The notes beneath the pieces were generated by a model, which worked only from the letters and a program-made list of their open reading frames with translations, was not told the origin of the DNA and made no database searches. Of a DNA stretch of 64,000 nt, positions 9,598 through 18,763 are shown piece by piece; within the stretch, counting starts at the first letter, position 1; each line of letters begins with the position of its first letter. Position numbers and translations under genes: made by a program. Source of the DNA: Bradyrhizobium ottawaense (GTDB lineage: Bacteria > Pseudomonadota > Alphaproteobacteria > Rhizobiales > Xanthobacteraceae); the NCBI RefSeq assembly GCF_002278135.3, contig NZ_CP029425.2, positions 3,014,001-3,078,000 of the forward strand. The letters are read 5' to 3'.

Positions 9598-10818
9598 ATG
9601 CAGCCTCGGGGCAAGATCGTCGTCGCGAGCCAGCATTATCCGCCGGATACGAGCACGACGGCGGCGATCATGGCCGAGATCGCATGCCGTCTCGCCGCCG
9701 AGCACGAGGTGGTCGTGCTCTCGGGCTGGCCGGGCGCGTTGCCGGACTTGCAGACCGGTCCGGGCAAGCCGCGCGTCATCGCAATCAAGAACCGCATGGC
9801 GGGCAAGGCGGCGCTGGTGCGGCGCGGGGTCTCGGAGCTGCTGTTCGCGGCGCGCACGTTCTTCGCCTTGCTGCACGAGCTCAAGGCAGGCGACGTCGTG
9901 CTCACGGTCACCGCCCCGTTCATGCTGCCTTACGCGGTGGCGGCGGCAGCCAGGCTCAAGGGCGCACGCTCGGCGCTGATCATGCACGACCTCTTTCCCG
10001 ACGTGCTGGTGATGGCGGGCCTGCTGAAGCCGGGCTCGTTCGTGACGCGGACGATGCGCGCCGCCAACGGCCTGATGTTCCGCGCGCTCAATGCCGTCAT
10101 CACCATCGGCCGCGACGCGGAGCGGCCGCTGCTGAGCTATGCCGGAATGACGCGGAACAAGATCCGCTTCATCCCGAACTGGGCGACGCTCGTGCCCGCG
10201 CCGCGGCCGGTCGATTCGGACAACCCGTTCCGCAAGGCGCTTTCCGCGCGCTTCATCGTCGGCCTGTCGGGCAATCTCGGTTTCACCCACGATCCGGAGA
10301 TCGTGTTCGAGGCGGCGCGGCTTCTGAAGGACGAGGCCGACATTCACTTCCTGCTGTCCGGCTGGGGCATCGGCTTCGAACGGCTGAAGCAGTTGCAGGC
10401 AGCGGCGAACCTGCCCAATGTCTCCTTTGTCGGGCGGGTCGAGGATGCCGAGCTCGAGGCGTTCCTGGCGTCCGCCGACCTCTGGATCATTCCATACAGG
10501 AAGGACGTTGCAGGGGTGTCGGTGCCGAGCCGGTTCTACAATCTGCTGGCGGTCGGCCGTCCCGTGGTGCTGGTGTCTGAGCCGGAGTCCGAGGCTGCCT
10601 TGACGGTGGTGGAGAACGGGCTCGGCTGGGTCGTGACGCCGGGCCGCCCGGACCGGCTCGCCGCGGCGATCCGCGCGGCGTCCCGTTCCAACGACGATGC
10701 GATGACGGAGCGCGCGGTGAGGACGGCATTGCGATTCGACCGGACGACGGCGATGAACGCCTATGCCCGTGTGATCGACGAATTGTTGCACACCGCGAAC
10801 CTTTCGGAGCAACGATGA
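9598..10818 (+). CDS. Glycosyltransferase family 4 (WbuB-like)
   Basis: A 406-residue GT-B glycosyltransferase starting at the ATG 2 bases after the dehydratase stop. The N-terminal segment VVASQHYPPDTSTTAAIMAE is the acceptor domain, followed by a hydrophobic patch near residues 100-120 that may contact the inner membrane. The donor domain includes VGLSGNLGFTHDPEIVFEA and the late IPYRKDVAGVSVPSRFYN. It resembles WbuB-type transferases of O-antigen and colanic acid clusters. Its stop overlaps the next start (ATGA), so the two are coupled. Donor and linkage cannot be read from the sequence. Confidence 0.8.
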   Translation: MQPRGKIVVASQHYPPDTSTTAAIMAEIACRLAAEHEVVVLSGWPGALPDLQTGPGKPRVIAIKNRMAGKAALVRRGVSELLFAARTFFALLHELKAGDVVLTVTAPFMLPYAVAAAARLKGARSALIMHDLFPDVLVMAGLLKPGSFVTRTMRAANGLMFRALNAVITIGRDAERPLLSYAGMTRNKIRFIPNWATLVPAPRPVDSDNPFRKALSARFIVGLSGNLGFTHDPEIVFEAARLLKDEADIHFLLSGWGIGFERLKQLQAAANLPNVSFVGRVEDAELEAFLASADLWIIPYRKDVAGVSVPSRFYNLLAVGRPVVLVSEPESEAALTVVENGLGWVVTPGRPDRLAAAIRAASRSNDDAMTERAVRTALRFDRTTAMNAYARVIDELLHTANLSEQR

Positions 10819-11762
10819 GCGAGAAGAAACCAGTCGTGCTGGTGACGGGAGCGAGCGGCTTCGTCGGCCGTCATGTCGTGCCGGCGCTCCAGCGCGAGGG
10901 ATGGTCGGTCCGCCGCGCGGTCCGTCGCGCGGAAGGTGCCGACGACGAGGTGGTGATCGAGACGATCGGTCCCGAGACCGATTGGCAAGCCGCGCTGGAA
11001 GGCGTCGACGCCGTCGTCCATCTCGCCGCGCGCGTGCATCACAAGCACGAGGAGCATGCGGTCCAGCTCTACCGCAACGTCAACATCGCCGGCACGCTGC
11101 ATCTGGCGCGCTGCGCGGCGACGGCCGGCGTGCGCCAGTTCGTCTTCATCAGCACCGTGCTGGTGCACGGCCGCAGTAACGAGGGCCGCGCCCCATTCAG
11201 CGAGAGCGATATCCTGACGCCGCGCGGCCTCTACGGCATGTCCAAGGCTGCGGCCGAAGCGGGCTTGAGGACGCTGGCGCGCGACAACGACATGAAGATC
11301 TCGGTGATCCGGCCGCCGCTGGTCTATGGCGCGGGCGCCAAGGGCAATTTTGCGCTGCTGACGCGCGCGGTCCAGCTCGGGTTGCCGCTGCCCGTTGCCG
11401 CGATCCGCAACCAGCGCGCCTTCCTTGCCGTGCAGAACCTGTCGTCGTTCATCCTGCGCCGGCTCGGCCATCCCGATCCCGCCAGCAATTTCGAGATATT
11501 CCTCGTCGCCGATAGGGAGCAGGTCTCGACACCCGAATTCATCACCCGTCTGGCCGAAGCGTCCGGCAAGAGCCTGCGGCTGTTCGGCATGCCGCCGGGC
11601 CTGCTCAGCACGCTGCTCAGCGTCATGGGCCGGCAGGATACGCATGACAGCCTGATCGGCTCGCTCGAGCTCAACATCTCCAAGGCGCTCGCGACCGGCT
11701 GGCAGCCGCAGGTGTCCCTCGACGAGGGGTTGCGGCTGGCGCTGTCGGCTCAGGATGCCTGA
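10815..11762 (+). CDS. NAD-dependent epimerase/reductase (WbpV/WreQ-like)
   Basis: Extended SDR of 315 residues with VTGASGFVGRHVV at the N-terminus and Tyr-x3-Lys in GLYGMSKAAAEAG. Proteins of this subgroup (WbpK/WbpV, rhizobial WreQ) reduce the 4-keto group of UDP-4-keto-6-deoxy-GlcNAc, giving UDP-FucNAc or UDP-QuiNAc. That role fits its place after the WbpM-type dehydratase and opposite the WbpL-type transferase. Reductase rather than epimerase activity, and the stereochemistry of the product, are inferences. Its 3' end overlaps the convergent transferase gene by 13 bases. Confidence 0.8.
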   Translation: MSEKKPVVLVTGASGFVGRHVVPALQREGWSVRRAVRRAEGADDEVVIETIGPETDWQAALEGVDAVVHLAARVHHKHEEHAVQLYRNVNIAGTLHLARCAATAGVRQFVFISTVLVHGRSNEGRAPFSESDILTPRGLYGMSKAAAEAGLRTLARDNDMKISVIRPPLVYGAGAKGNFALLTRAVQLGLPLPVAAIRNQRAFLAVQNLSSFILRRLGHPDPASNFEIFLVADREQVSTPEFITRLAEASGKSLRLFGMPPGLLSTLLSVMGRQDTHDSLIGSLELNISKALATGWQPQVSLDEGLRLALSAQDA

Positions 11763-12784
11763 GGGCGGGAGAAGCGCCGCAGCACGAAGGCGACCGCGAC
11801 CGCGCCCGCGAACAGGGTGACGATCGCGACCGGCATCGAGCCGGCGCGAACGCTGACGATGGCAAGCAGTGCCAGCACGAGATTGAGCGCGAACACCTCG
11901 CCGATCACCTGCTTGACCTTAAAGCCGTTGTCGGTGGCGCGCTGATAGAAGTGCGTGCGGTGTGCCGACCAGAATGGTTCGCGCCTGATGATGCGGCGAA
12001 ACAGCGTGATGGTGGAATCCGCAAGGTAATAGGCAGGCAGCAGCAGTGCCGCAGCGGGCTGTCCGTGCCAGGCGAGCTCCAGCAGGCACCAGCCGAGCAA
12101 GAGGCCGATCGGCAGGCTGCCGACATCGCCCAGGAAGACCTTTGCGGCTGGGCGGTTGAACGGCGCAAAGCCAAGCATGGCCCCGCACAGCGCCGTGGCG
12201 AGCAGCGCCGCGGATGGCGAGAGGTCGCCATACCATCCGAGCAATCCGAGCGCGGCCGTGACAGGCACCACCTCCGCCACGGTCATGAGGTCGAGCCCGT
12301 CCATGAAATTGACGAGGTTCACGAACCAGATGCCGGCGAGCAGGATGAGGCCGCGCTCGAGCGCGAGCGGCAGCGCCGGCACGATGCGCGCGGTCTCCGG
12401 TGTCGTGAATACGACGGCGGCCACGGCTCCAGCCTGAAGCACGAGGCGGAGCAGCACGGGCAGGGGCCTGATGTCATCGACAAGTCCGACCATCGCGATC
12501 ACGACGGCGGAGCCGATCAGAGGCAAGGGAATCGCGCCGTACGTCCAGGCCGCCCAGGACGCAGCCACCAGCAGCGTGGCTGCGACAACCGCGATGCCCG
12601 CACCTTGCGGGGTCGGTATCTTGTGCGACGAGCGTGCGTTCGGACGCGCCAGTGCATAACGCTGCAGCAGCGGCATGCTGCACCAGATGATGCAGGCGGA
12701 GATCAGTGCAGCCAGCACGGCCGGCGCAAGCGCAAACAGCACCAGCCCGGCCGCATGGTCCGGACCCGCGACGAGGGTTGTCAC
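11750..12784 (-). CDS. Undecaprenyl-phosphate sugar-1-phosphate transferase (WecA/WbpL/WreU family)
   Basis: Polytopic membrane enzyme of 344 residues that would start lipid-linked O-antigen by moving HexNAc-1-phosphate from a UDP-sugar to undecaprenyl phosphate. Family motifs are present in order: GLVDDIRPL (the Mg-binding DD), NFMDGLD, FLGDVGSLPIG and the basic HRTHFYQRA loop. The GTG start at 12784 overlaps the stop of the upstream flippase-like gene (GTGA), so they are translationally coupled. With the dehydratase at 7682 and the reductase at 10815 it matches the three-gene QuiNAc/FucNAc initiation set known from Rhizobium etli and Pseudomonas. Confidence 0.85.
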   Translation of the reverse strand: MTTLVAGPDHAAGLVLFALAPAVLAALISACIIWCSMPLLQRYALARPNARSSHKIPTPQGAGIAVVAATLLVAASWAAWTYGAIPLPLIGSAVVIAMVGLVDDIRPLPVLLRLVLQAGAVAAVVFTTPETARIVPALPLALERGLILLAGIWFVNLVNFMDGLDLMTVAEVVPVTAALGLLGWYGDLSPSAALLATALCGAMLGFAPFNRPAAKVFLGDVGSLPIGLLLGWCLLELAWHGQPAAALLLPAYYLADSTITLFRRIIRREPFWSAHRTHFYQRATDNGFKVKQVIGEVFALNLVLALLAIVSVRAGSMPVAIVTLFAGAVAVAFVLRRFSRPQAS

Positions 12785-13740
12785 TCCGGCACTCCGATCG
12801 GCGCCGACCCCTGCGCGGCTTTCTCCGCGCTGAGGATCCAGACCAGGCCGCCGAACGCGCCGACGATGAAGGACACGGCGCCGAACAGCAGCGAGACGTT
12901 GACGCCCTCGTTGGCGGCCAGGCCGGCGAAGCCGAACGCCAGGCTCATCGTGGCTTCACGCACGCCCCAGCCGGCGATCGAGATCGGCATCATCGTGATC
13001 AGCATCACGGGTGGCACCAGCAGGAACACGTCGCTGAAGCGAACCGGGGCCGCAATCGACTGCACGACGCACCAGGCGATGACGACGGCGAGCACGTGAA
13101 CGAGCACCGACAGGATTGCGATGATCGGTCCGCGGCTGCGGCTGAAGATCACGCGGTTCGCGATCACGGCACAGGCGTGAATGTGATGCGTGGCCCACCA
13201 GGTCTTCAGCCAGCGCCATTTCAGCGCGCCGAAAACCAGGAAGCCGAGGCCGCCGGCGAGCGCCAGGAAATCGATGAGCAGCAGCGCCGAGCGCCCGTGC
13301 GGATCGGTGATGAGGGTGTAGCTCCAGGGCAGGCTCGCGACGATCAGAATCGCGAGCGCGATCAAGCCGATCGCGCGGTCGACGAAGATCGAGTAGGTCG
13401 CCGCACGCCAGCCGGCACCGGCGCGCGCGACCAGCCAGAGCCGGACCGCGTCGCCGCCGATCGCCGACGGCAGGGTCTGGTTGAAGAAGGAGCCGATCAC
13501 GTTGTAGCGCATGGCGCGGCCGAGCTCGAGCGGCGCGCCGCAGACGGCGCTGATCTCGCGCCAGCGCAGCACGCCGACGAAGATCTGCAGGAAGGTGACC
13601 GTGATCGCGGCGCCGATCCAGAACAGGCTGGTCACGGTGAAGCGCGAAAACAATTCGGACAGATCGACCTTGCGCAGCGCCAGATAGAGCAGCGCCGCGG
13701 AGATCAGGATTTTGGCCGTCGACAGCAGGATTCGGCGCAT
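12781..13740 (-). CDS. Flippase-like membrane protein (YbhN/AglD/LPG synthase TM family, UPF0104)
   Basis: About 319 residues with seven or eight hydrophobic helices. The opening MRRILLSTAKILISAALLYL and the segment PSAIGGDAVRLWLVARAG are typical of the UPF0104 family. Some relatives act with glycosyltransferases or as the membrane half of lysyl-phosphatidylglycerol synthase; here no synthase domain is attached. An open frame continues upstream to 13905, but the ATG at 13740 precedes the first helix directly and is preferred. It is cotranscribed with the WecA-like gene, so lipid-linked sugar handling is the likeliest setting. The function remains unproven. Confidence 0.75.
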   Translation of the reverse strand: MRRILLSTAKILISAALLYLALRKVDLSELFSRFTVTSLFWIGAAITVTFLQIFVGVLRWREISAVCGAPLELGRAMRYNVIGSFFNQTLPSAIGGDAVRLWLVARAGAGWRAATYSIFVDRAIGLIALAILIVASLPWSYTLITDPHGRSALLLIDFLALAGGLGFLVFGALKWRWLKTWWATHHIHACAVIANRVIFSRSRGPIIAILSVLVHVLAVVIAWCVVQSIAAPVRFSDVFLLVPPVMLITMMPISIAGWGVREATMSLAFGFAGLAANEGVNVSLLFGAVSFIVGAFGGLVWILSAEKAAQGSAPIGVPE

Positions 13741-13955
13741 CTCGCCCGCATGAACAGGGTTTGCGAAGATTTGAGGCAACCCGACGCGAGCGCCGAATTC
13801 GGCCGCTTTGGTATGGTTTTGGCGCCGATCTTGCAATAGCTCTCGTGGGCTCTCGTGGAGGGGCATTATGGAGCGCATGAGCCGCGGCGGGCCTATTGCG
13901 ATCACCTTGAGGTGACGGCTAAACAGGATCGGGCTAAGGATCCCCGGGGAACAGG

Positions 13956-14945
13956 ATGACGGATCAGGCGATTTTGGTCACCGGGGCCGCCGGCTTTATC
14001 GGCTTTCACGTCGCCCGGCAGCTCCTGGGCGAAGGCCGCACCGTCGTCGGGCTCGACAATCTCAACAGCTATTACGATCCAGCACTGAAGCGGGCGCGCC
14101 TGGCGCTGTTGCAGAGCGACCCCCGCTTCTCCTTCGTCGAGGCCGATCTTGCCGACCGCGAGACGATGGCGGCGCTGTTTGCGCAACATCGTTTTACGGA
14201 GGTCGTGCATCTCGCGGCGCAGGCCGGCGTGCGCTACTCGATCGAGCAGCCGCACGCCTACGCCGATTCCAATCTGGTGGGCTTTCTCAACGTCCTCGAG
14301 GGTTGCCGCAACAGCGGTTGTCGTCATCTCGTCTACGCCTCGTCATCCTCCGTTTACGGCGCCAACACAAAATTGCCATTTGCGGTTGCGGACCGCACCG
14401 ACCATCCCGTGAGCTTCTACGCCGCGACCAAGAAGGCGAACGAGGTGATGGCGCAGTCCTACAGCCATCTCTATCGCCTGCCGGTCACGGGACTGCGCTT
14501 CTTTACCATTTACGGGCCATGGGGACGGCCCGACATGGCCATGTTTCTGTTCGTAAACGCCATCATGGCGGGCAAGCCGATCCGGCTGTTTAACCATGGC
14601 CGAATGCGTCGCGACTTCACCTATGTTGATGATGTCACACGTGTAGTATCCAAGCTGATCAATCTTGTGCCTGCGGACGATCCGGCTGCCGCAAATGCGC
14701 CGTTTAAGCTCTACAATGTCGGCAATCACCATCCGGAGGAACTGATGCACGTCGTCGGGCTTCTGGAGCGGGAGCTGGGCCGGACGGCGATCAAAGAATT
14801 GCTGCCGATGCAGCCGGGAGATGTGCTGGAAACGTTCGCGGATGTCGAGGACCTGATGCGCGACACCGGCTTTGCACCGTCAACGCCGATCGAGCATGGG
14901 GTCCATAATTTTGTCACCTGGTATCGGGACTACTTCAAGGTTTGA
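13956..14945 (+). CDS. lpsL: UDP-glucuronate 4-epimerase, LpsL-like
   Basis: A 329-residue extended SDR. It has VTGAAGFIGFHVA, the GLDNLNSYYDPALK segment and Tyr-x3-Lys in SFYAATKKANEV, a pattern shared by rhizobial LpsL and related UDP-glucuronate epimerases. The product UDP-galacturonate is a donor for rhizobial core and lipid A decoration. Length is normal. It is followed after one base by the mannose-1-phosphate guanylyltransferase gene, so the two are probably one transcript. Base composition at 14,600-14,720 is slightly less GC-rich than in neighbouring genes. Confidence 0.85.
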   Translation: MTDQAILVTGAAGFIGFHVARQLLGEGRTVVGLDNLNSYYDPALKRARLALLQSDPRFSFVEADLADRETMAALFAQHRFTEVVHLAAQAGVRYSIEQPHAYADSNLVGFLNVLEGCRNSGCRHLVYASSSSVYGANTKLPFAVADRTDHPVSFYAATKKANEVMAQSYSHLYRLPVTGLRFFTIYGPWGRPDMAMFLFVNAIMAGKPIRLFNHGRMRRDFTYVDDVTRVVSKLINLVPADDPAAANAPFKLYNVGNHHPEELMHVVGLLERELGRTAIKELLPMQPGDVLETFADVEDLMRDTGFAPSTPIEHGVHNFVTWYRDYFKV

Positions 14946-14946
14946 G

Positions 14947-16365
14947 ATGACGATGGACAAACGCATTATCCCCCTGATCATGTGCGGCGGCGCCGGCACG
15001 CGGCTGTGGCCGGCTTCGCGCGAGGTGCGGCCAAAACAGTTTCTGCCGCTGTTCGGCACGCGCTCGACCTTCCAGGACACGCTGCTGCGCGTTTCCGATC
15101 CCTCCCTGTTCGACCGGCCGATCGTCATCACCAATGCGTCCTATCGCTTCATGGTGCTGGAGCAGCTCGCCGAGATCGGCATCGAGGCCGACGTGATCCT
15201 CGAGCCGATGCGTCGCGATTCCGGACCTGCGATCGCGGCCGGCGCGGTGTTCGCGCAGAACCGCGCCAGTGAAGCCATCGTGCTTGCGCTCGCCGCCGAC
15301 CACGTCGTGCAGGACAATTCCGCTTTCGTTGCCGCCTGCCGCGAGGGCCGTAACGCCGCGAGCACCGGGCGCATCGTCACCTTCGGCGTCAAGCCGGAGC
15401 GGCCGGCGACCGAATACGGCTACATCAACCCGGGCGAGGTGATCTCCGGTGAGGTGCATGCGGTCGCGCGCTTCGTCGAGAAGCCGGACGCGGTGAAGGC
15501 ATCCGACTACGTCAATTCGGGCTATCTCTGGAATAGCGGCAATTTCATGTTCCCGGCGAGCGTGCTGCTCGACGAATATCGCAGGGTCGATGCAGGAAGC
15601 GTCGAGGCCGTCACCAACGCGGTCAACAATGCCGGCCGCGATCTCGGCTTCGTCACGCTGGAGCCCGAGGCGTTCGGCGCGGCCAAGGCGATCTCGATCG
15701 ACTATGCCGTGATGGAGAAGACTTCGCGCGCCGCGGTCGTGCCGGTGTCGTGCGGCTGGTCCGACGTCGGCTCCTGGCACGCGGTGTGGGAGCTCTCCGA
15801 CAAGGACGCACAAGGTAATGCGTCGCACGGCGCTGCGGTGTTCGAGGATTCCCGCAACTGCAACGTCACCACCGATTCCGCGCTGGTCGCGCTCGAAGGC
15901 GTCGACGATCTCGTCGTGGTCGCGACTGCTGATGCGGTTCTGGTCTCGCGCCAGAAGGATGCCAACGGCCTGAAACGTCTCGTCACGAAGCTGAAGTCGG
16001 TCGCGCCGAAGGTCACCGAGGAGCATCTCAAGGTGCACCGGCCCTGGGGCAGCTATCAGTCGGTCGACAATGGCGAGCGCCACCAGGTCAAGCGCATCGT
16101 GGTGAAGCCAGGCGGGCGACTATCGCTGCAGAAGCACCATCATCGCGCCGAGCACTGGATCGTGGTCCGCGGCGCCGCCCGCGTCACCGTCAACGAGGCC
16201 GTGAAGACGGTGCACGAGAACGAGTCGATCTACATCCCGATGGGCGCCGTGCACCGGATGGAGAACCCCGGTAAAATCATGCTGGAACTGATCGAGGTCC
16301 AGACTGGAAGCTATCTCGGGGAAGACGACATCATTCGGATTGAAGACGACTATCAAAGGTCGTAA
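14947..16365 (+). CDS. manC: Mannose-1-phosphate guanylyltransferase / mannose-6-phosphate isomerase
   Basis: Type II bifunctional enzyme of 472 residues. The N-terminal nucleotidyltransferase carries GGAGTRLWP and the signature FVEKPD. The C-terminal cupin isomerase region includes HHHRAEHWIVVRG and the closing IEVQTGSYLGEDDIIRIED. It makes GDP-mannose from mannose phosphates, supplying the LpcC-like transferase and any mannose or deoxyhexose in the O-antigen. I take the ATG at 14947, immediately after the lpsL stop; a second ATG is two codons later. The alternative family name is AlgA/CpsB. Confidence 0.88.
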   Translation: MTMDKRIIPLIMCGGAGTRLWPASREVRPKQFLPLFGTRSTFQDTLLRVSDPSLFDRPIVITNASYRFMVLEQLAEIGIEADVILEPMRRDSGPAIAAGAVFAQNRASEAIVLALAADHVVQDNSAFVAACREGRNAASTGRIVTFGVKPERPATEYGYINPGEVISGEVHAVARFVEKPDAVKASDYVNSGYLWNSGNFMFPASVLLDEYRRVDAGSVEAVTNAVNNAGRDLGFVTLEPEAFGAAKAISIDYAVMEKTSRAAVVPVSCGWSDVGSWHAVWELSDKDAQGNASHGAAVFEDSRNCNVTTDSALVALEGVDDLVVVATADAVLVSRQKDANGLKRLVTKLKSVAPKVTEEHLKVHRPWGSYQSVDNGERHQVKRIVVKPGGRLSLQKHHHRAEHWIVVRGAARVTVNEAVKTVHENESIYIPMGAVHRMENPGKIMLELIEVQTGSYLGEDDIIRIEDDYQRS

Positions 16366-16388
16366 CCAGCAAACTCCGAATCACGAGA

Positions 16389-16428
16389 CCCGGGCCAAAG
16401 AGCGATATTTTTCGGCTTAAGGCCCGGG
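16389..16428 (+). terminator. Hairpin after the guanylyltransferase gene
   Basis: An 8-bp palindromic stem, CCCGGGCC at 16389-16396 pairing with GGCCCGGG at 16421-16428, encloses an AT-rich loop. It lies 24 bases after the stop. There is no strong T-run after the right arm, so termination would be weak or Rho-assisted. Confidence 0.4.
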
Positions 16429-16544
16429 GAACGTGTAACTTTTTGAATCAAATCGTGTCCGGGCCGCCAAGGCGGCATTCGCCACAAATGTGGCGTCCGT
16501 GCTAGAAGCGCGCCGGGGATTTGCGTGAATCGGGGTTTGCTCAA

Positions 16545-17549
16545 ATGAGTTCCAAAGGATCTGCACCGGCAAAGGCCGGCTTGCGCGTCGGCGTCATTGG
16601 CGCCGGCGTGATGGGCAGCAACCATGCGCGCGTGCTTGCGGGTCTTCCCGGCGTCAGCCTCGTCGGCGTCGTCGATCCTTCGCCGGCACATCGCACACGC
16701 GCGACGGAACTTGCCAATTGCGCGAGTTTCGAGACGCTCGACCAGCTCTTCGCCGAAGGCATCGACGCCGTCACCATCGCAGCTCCCACCCACCTGCATC
16801 ACGAGGTCGCGCTCGCCTGCATCGCCAAGAACATTCATGTTCTGGTCGAGAAGCCGATCGCATCCACGGTGGAGGAGGGCCGCGAGATCGTCGCTGCCGC
16901 GCAAAAGGCCGGCGTCACGCTGATGGTCGGCCATGTCGAGCGCTTCAATCCGGCGGTTGCCGCCGTCAAGCAGGCGATCGCTGGCGAAGACATTCTTTCC
17001 ATCGCGATCACGCGCGTCGGCCCGTTTCCGCCGCGCATGTCCAATGTCGGCGTCGTCATCGACCTCGCCGTGCACGACATCGACCTGATCCGCTGGTTCA
17101 CCGAATCCGACATCGTCGAGGTGCAGCCGCAATTGTCGAGCGCCGTCGCCGAGCGCGAGGACATCGCGCTCCTGCAGTTCCGCACCGAGAGCGGCGTGCT
17201 CGCTCACATCAACACCAACTGGCTGACGCCGTTCAAGGCGCGCAGCGTCACGGTCGCGACCCGCGGCAAATACGTGATGGGCGATCTGCTCACGCGCCAG
17301 GTCACCGAGTGCTTCGGCTTCAAGCCTGACGGCAGCTATTCGATGCGGCATCTGCCGGTCGGACATGACGAGCCGCTCCGCGCCGAGCTGATCGCGTTCC
17401 TCAAGGCGGTGCGCAACGGCGAGACGCCGGCGGTCACCGGCGACGAAGGCGTCGCCAGCCTCGAGATCGCGACGCAGTGCCTGGAGACGCCGTCGCGGCC
17501 CGCGGCCAAATCGCCCGCCCTCAAGGGCCCGCGCCGCGTCGCCGGCTGA
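16545..17549 (+). CDS. Gfo/Idh/MocA-family NAD(P)-dependent oxidoreductase
   Basis: A 334-residue enzyme with an N-terminal Rossmann fold (GVIGAGVMGSNHARVL), the conserved EKPIA motif and an active-site region VHDIDLIRWF. The family oxidises or reduces sugars and NDP-sugars. It sits 11 bases upstream of a DegT-type aminotransferase, an arrangement known from WbpB/WbpE and WlbA/WlbC, where a 3-keto sugar acid is made and then aminated. Synthesis of a 3-amino or diamino sugar for LPS is therefore plausible but inferred. An in-frame TTG at 16521 would add eight residues; the ATG at 16545 is chosen. Confidence 0.75.
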   Translation: MSSKGSAPAKAGLRVGVIGAGVMGSNHARVLAGLPGVSLVGVVDPSPAHRTRATELANCASFETLDQLFAEGIDAVTIAAPTHLHHEVALACIAKNIHVLVEKPIASTVEEGREIVAAAQKAGVTLMVGHVERFNPAVAAVKQAIAGEDILSIAITRVGPFPPRMSNVGVVIDLAVHDIDLIRWFTESDIVEVQPQLSSAVAEREDIALLQFRTESGVLAHINTNWLTPFKARSVTVATRGKYVMGDLLTRQVTECFGFKPDGSYSMRHLPVGHDEPLRAELIAFLKAVRNGETPAVTGDEGVASLEIATQCLETPSRPAAKSPALKGPRRVAG

Positions 17550-17560
17550 ACCCGTCATCC

Positions 17561-18748
17561 ATGTCGACCATTCAAGAAGGCGCCAAGAGCCAGGTCATGA
17601 ACCAGCATCTGCGTTCCGAACCCATTCCCTTCATCGACGTCGGCTCGCAGCGCCGCCGGCTCGGCGCTTCGCTGGATGCCGCGGTCAAGCGCGTTCTCGA
17701 CCATTGCCAGTTCGTCAATGGCCCTGAAGTCGCCGAGCTCGAGAAGCAGCTCGCGGCCTACAGTGGTGCCAAGCATGTCATCGGCTGCGCCAGCGGCACC
17801 GACGCGCTTCTGATGGTGCTGATGGCAAAGAACGTCGGGCCCGGCGATGCCGTGCTGTGTCCGTCCTTCACCTTCATCGCGACCGCGTCGCCGGCCGCAC
17901 GGATGGGCGCGACCCCTGTCTACGTCGATGTCGACGAGACGACCTTCAACATGAGCCCTGAGTCCCTGAAGCGCGGCATCGCGACCGCTCGCAAGGCGGG
18001 CCTGAGGCCGGTTGCGGTCATTCCGGTCGATCTGTTCGGTCAGCCCGCCGATCACGATGCGATCGCCGAGATCGCCAGGGCCGAAGGCCTGTTCGTGATC
18101 GACGACGCCGCGCAAGGGTTCGGTGCAAGCTATAAGGGCCGCAAGCTCGGCACCTTCGGGCTCGCCACCACGACCAGCTTCTTCCCGGCAAAGCCGCTCG
18201 GCTGCTTCGGCGACGGCGGCGCGATCTTCACCGATGACGACGAGCTCGCGGCCACCTTGCGCAGCATCCGCGTGCACGGGCAGGGCGTCGACAAATACGA
18301 CAACGTCCGCCTCGGCCTGACCGGCCGGCTCGACACCATGCAGGCTGCGATCCTGATCGAGAAGCTGAAGATCTTCGACGACGAGATCGCAGCCCGCAAC
18401 AAGGTCGCGGAGCGCTACGCGCGTGGGCTGTCCAACGTGGTCACCGTGCCGCGTCTCAGCCCGGGCAATACCTCGGTCTGGGCGCAATACACCATCCGCC
18501 TGCCTGAGGGCACCGACCGCGACGGCTTCGCTGCCGCGCTAAAAGCCCAGGGCGTGCCGACCGCGATCTATTACGGCAAGTCGATGCATCAGCAGACCGC
18601 CTACAAGCAATATCCGGTGGCCGGGGGCGGCCTGCCCGGTTGCGAAAGCCTGTCGCAGGATGTCATCAGCCTGCCGATGCACGCCTATTTGACCGAAGCC
18701 GACCAGGAGCGGATCATCGCCGCCGTCCGCGGCGCGCTGGGGGGGTGA
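17561..18748 (+). CDS. DegT/DnrJ/EryC1/StrS-family PLP sugar aminotransferase
   Basis: About 395 residues; an alternative ATG at 17597 would give 383. The fold-type I aminotransferase shows GCASGTDALLMVLMA (cofactor phosphate loop), DDAAQGFGA and the Lys-containing TSFFPAKPLGCFGDGGA, where the Lys would hold PLP. The C-terminal QQTAYKQYP element is typical of the family. It transfers an amino group, usually from glutamate, to a keto-sugar nucleotide. Cotranscription with the oxidoreductase upstream suggests that enzyme makes the keto substrate. It closes the polysaccharide island and is followed by a palindromic repeat rather than a classic terminator. Confidence 0.82.
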   Translation: MSTIQEGAKSQVMNQHLRSEPIPFIDVGSQRRRLGASLDAAVKRVLDHCQFVNGPEVAELEKQLAAYSGAKHVIGCASGTDALLMVLMAKNVGPGDAVLCPSFTFIATASPAARMGATPVYVDVDETTFNMSPESLKRGIATARKAGLRPVAVIPVDLFGQPADHDAIAEIARAEGLFVIDDAAQGFGASYKGRKLGTFGLATTTSFFPAKPLGCFGDGGAIFTDDDELAATLRSIRVHGQGVDKYDNVRLGLTGRLDTMQAAILIEKLKIFDDEIAARNKVAERYARGLSNVVTVPRLSPGNTSVWAQYTIRLPEGTDRDGFAAALKAQGVPTAIYYGKSMHQQTAYKQYPVAGGGLPGCESLSQDVISLPMHAYLTEADQERIIAAVRGALGG

Positions 18749-18763
18749 TCTTGCGCTTTTCTT

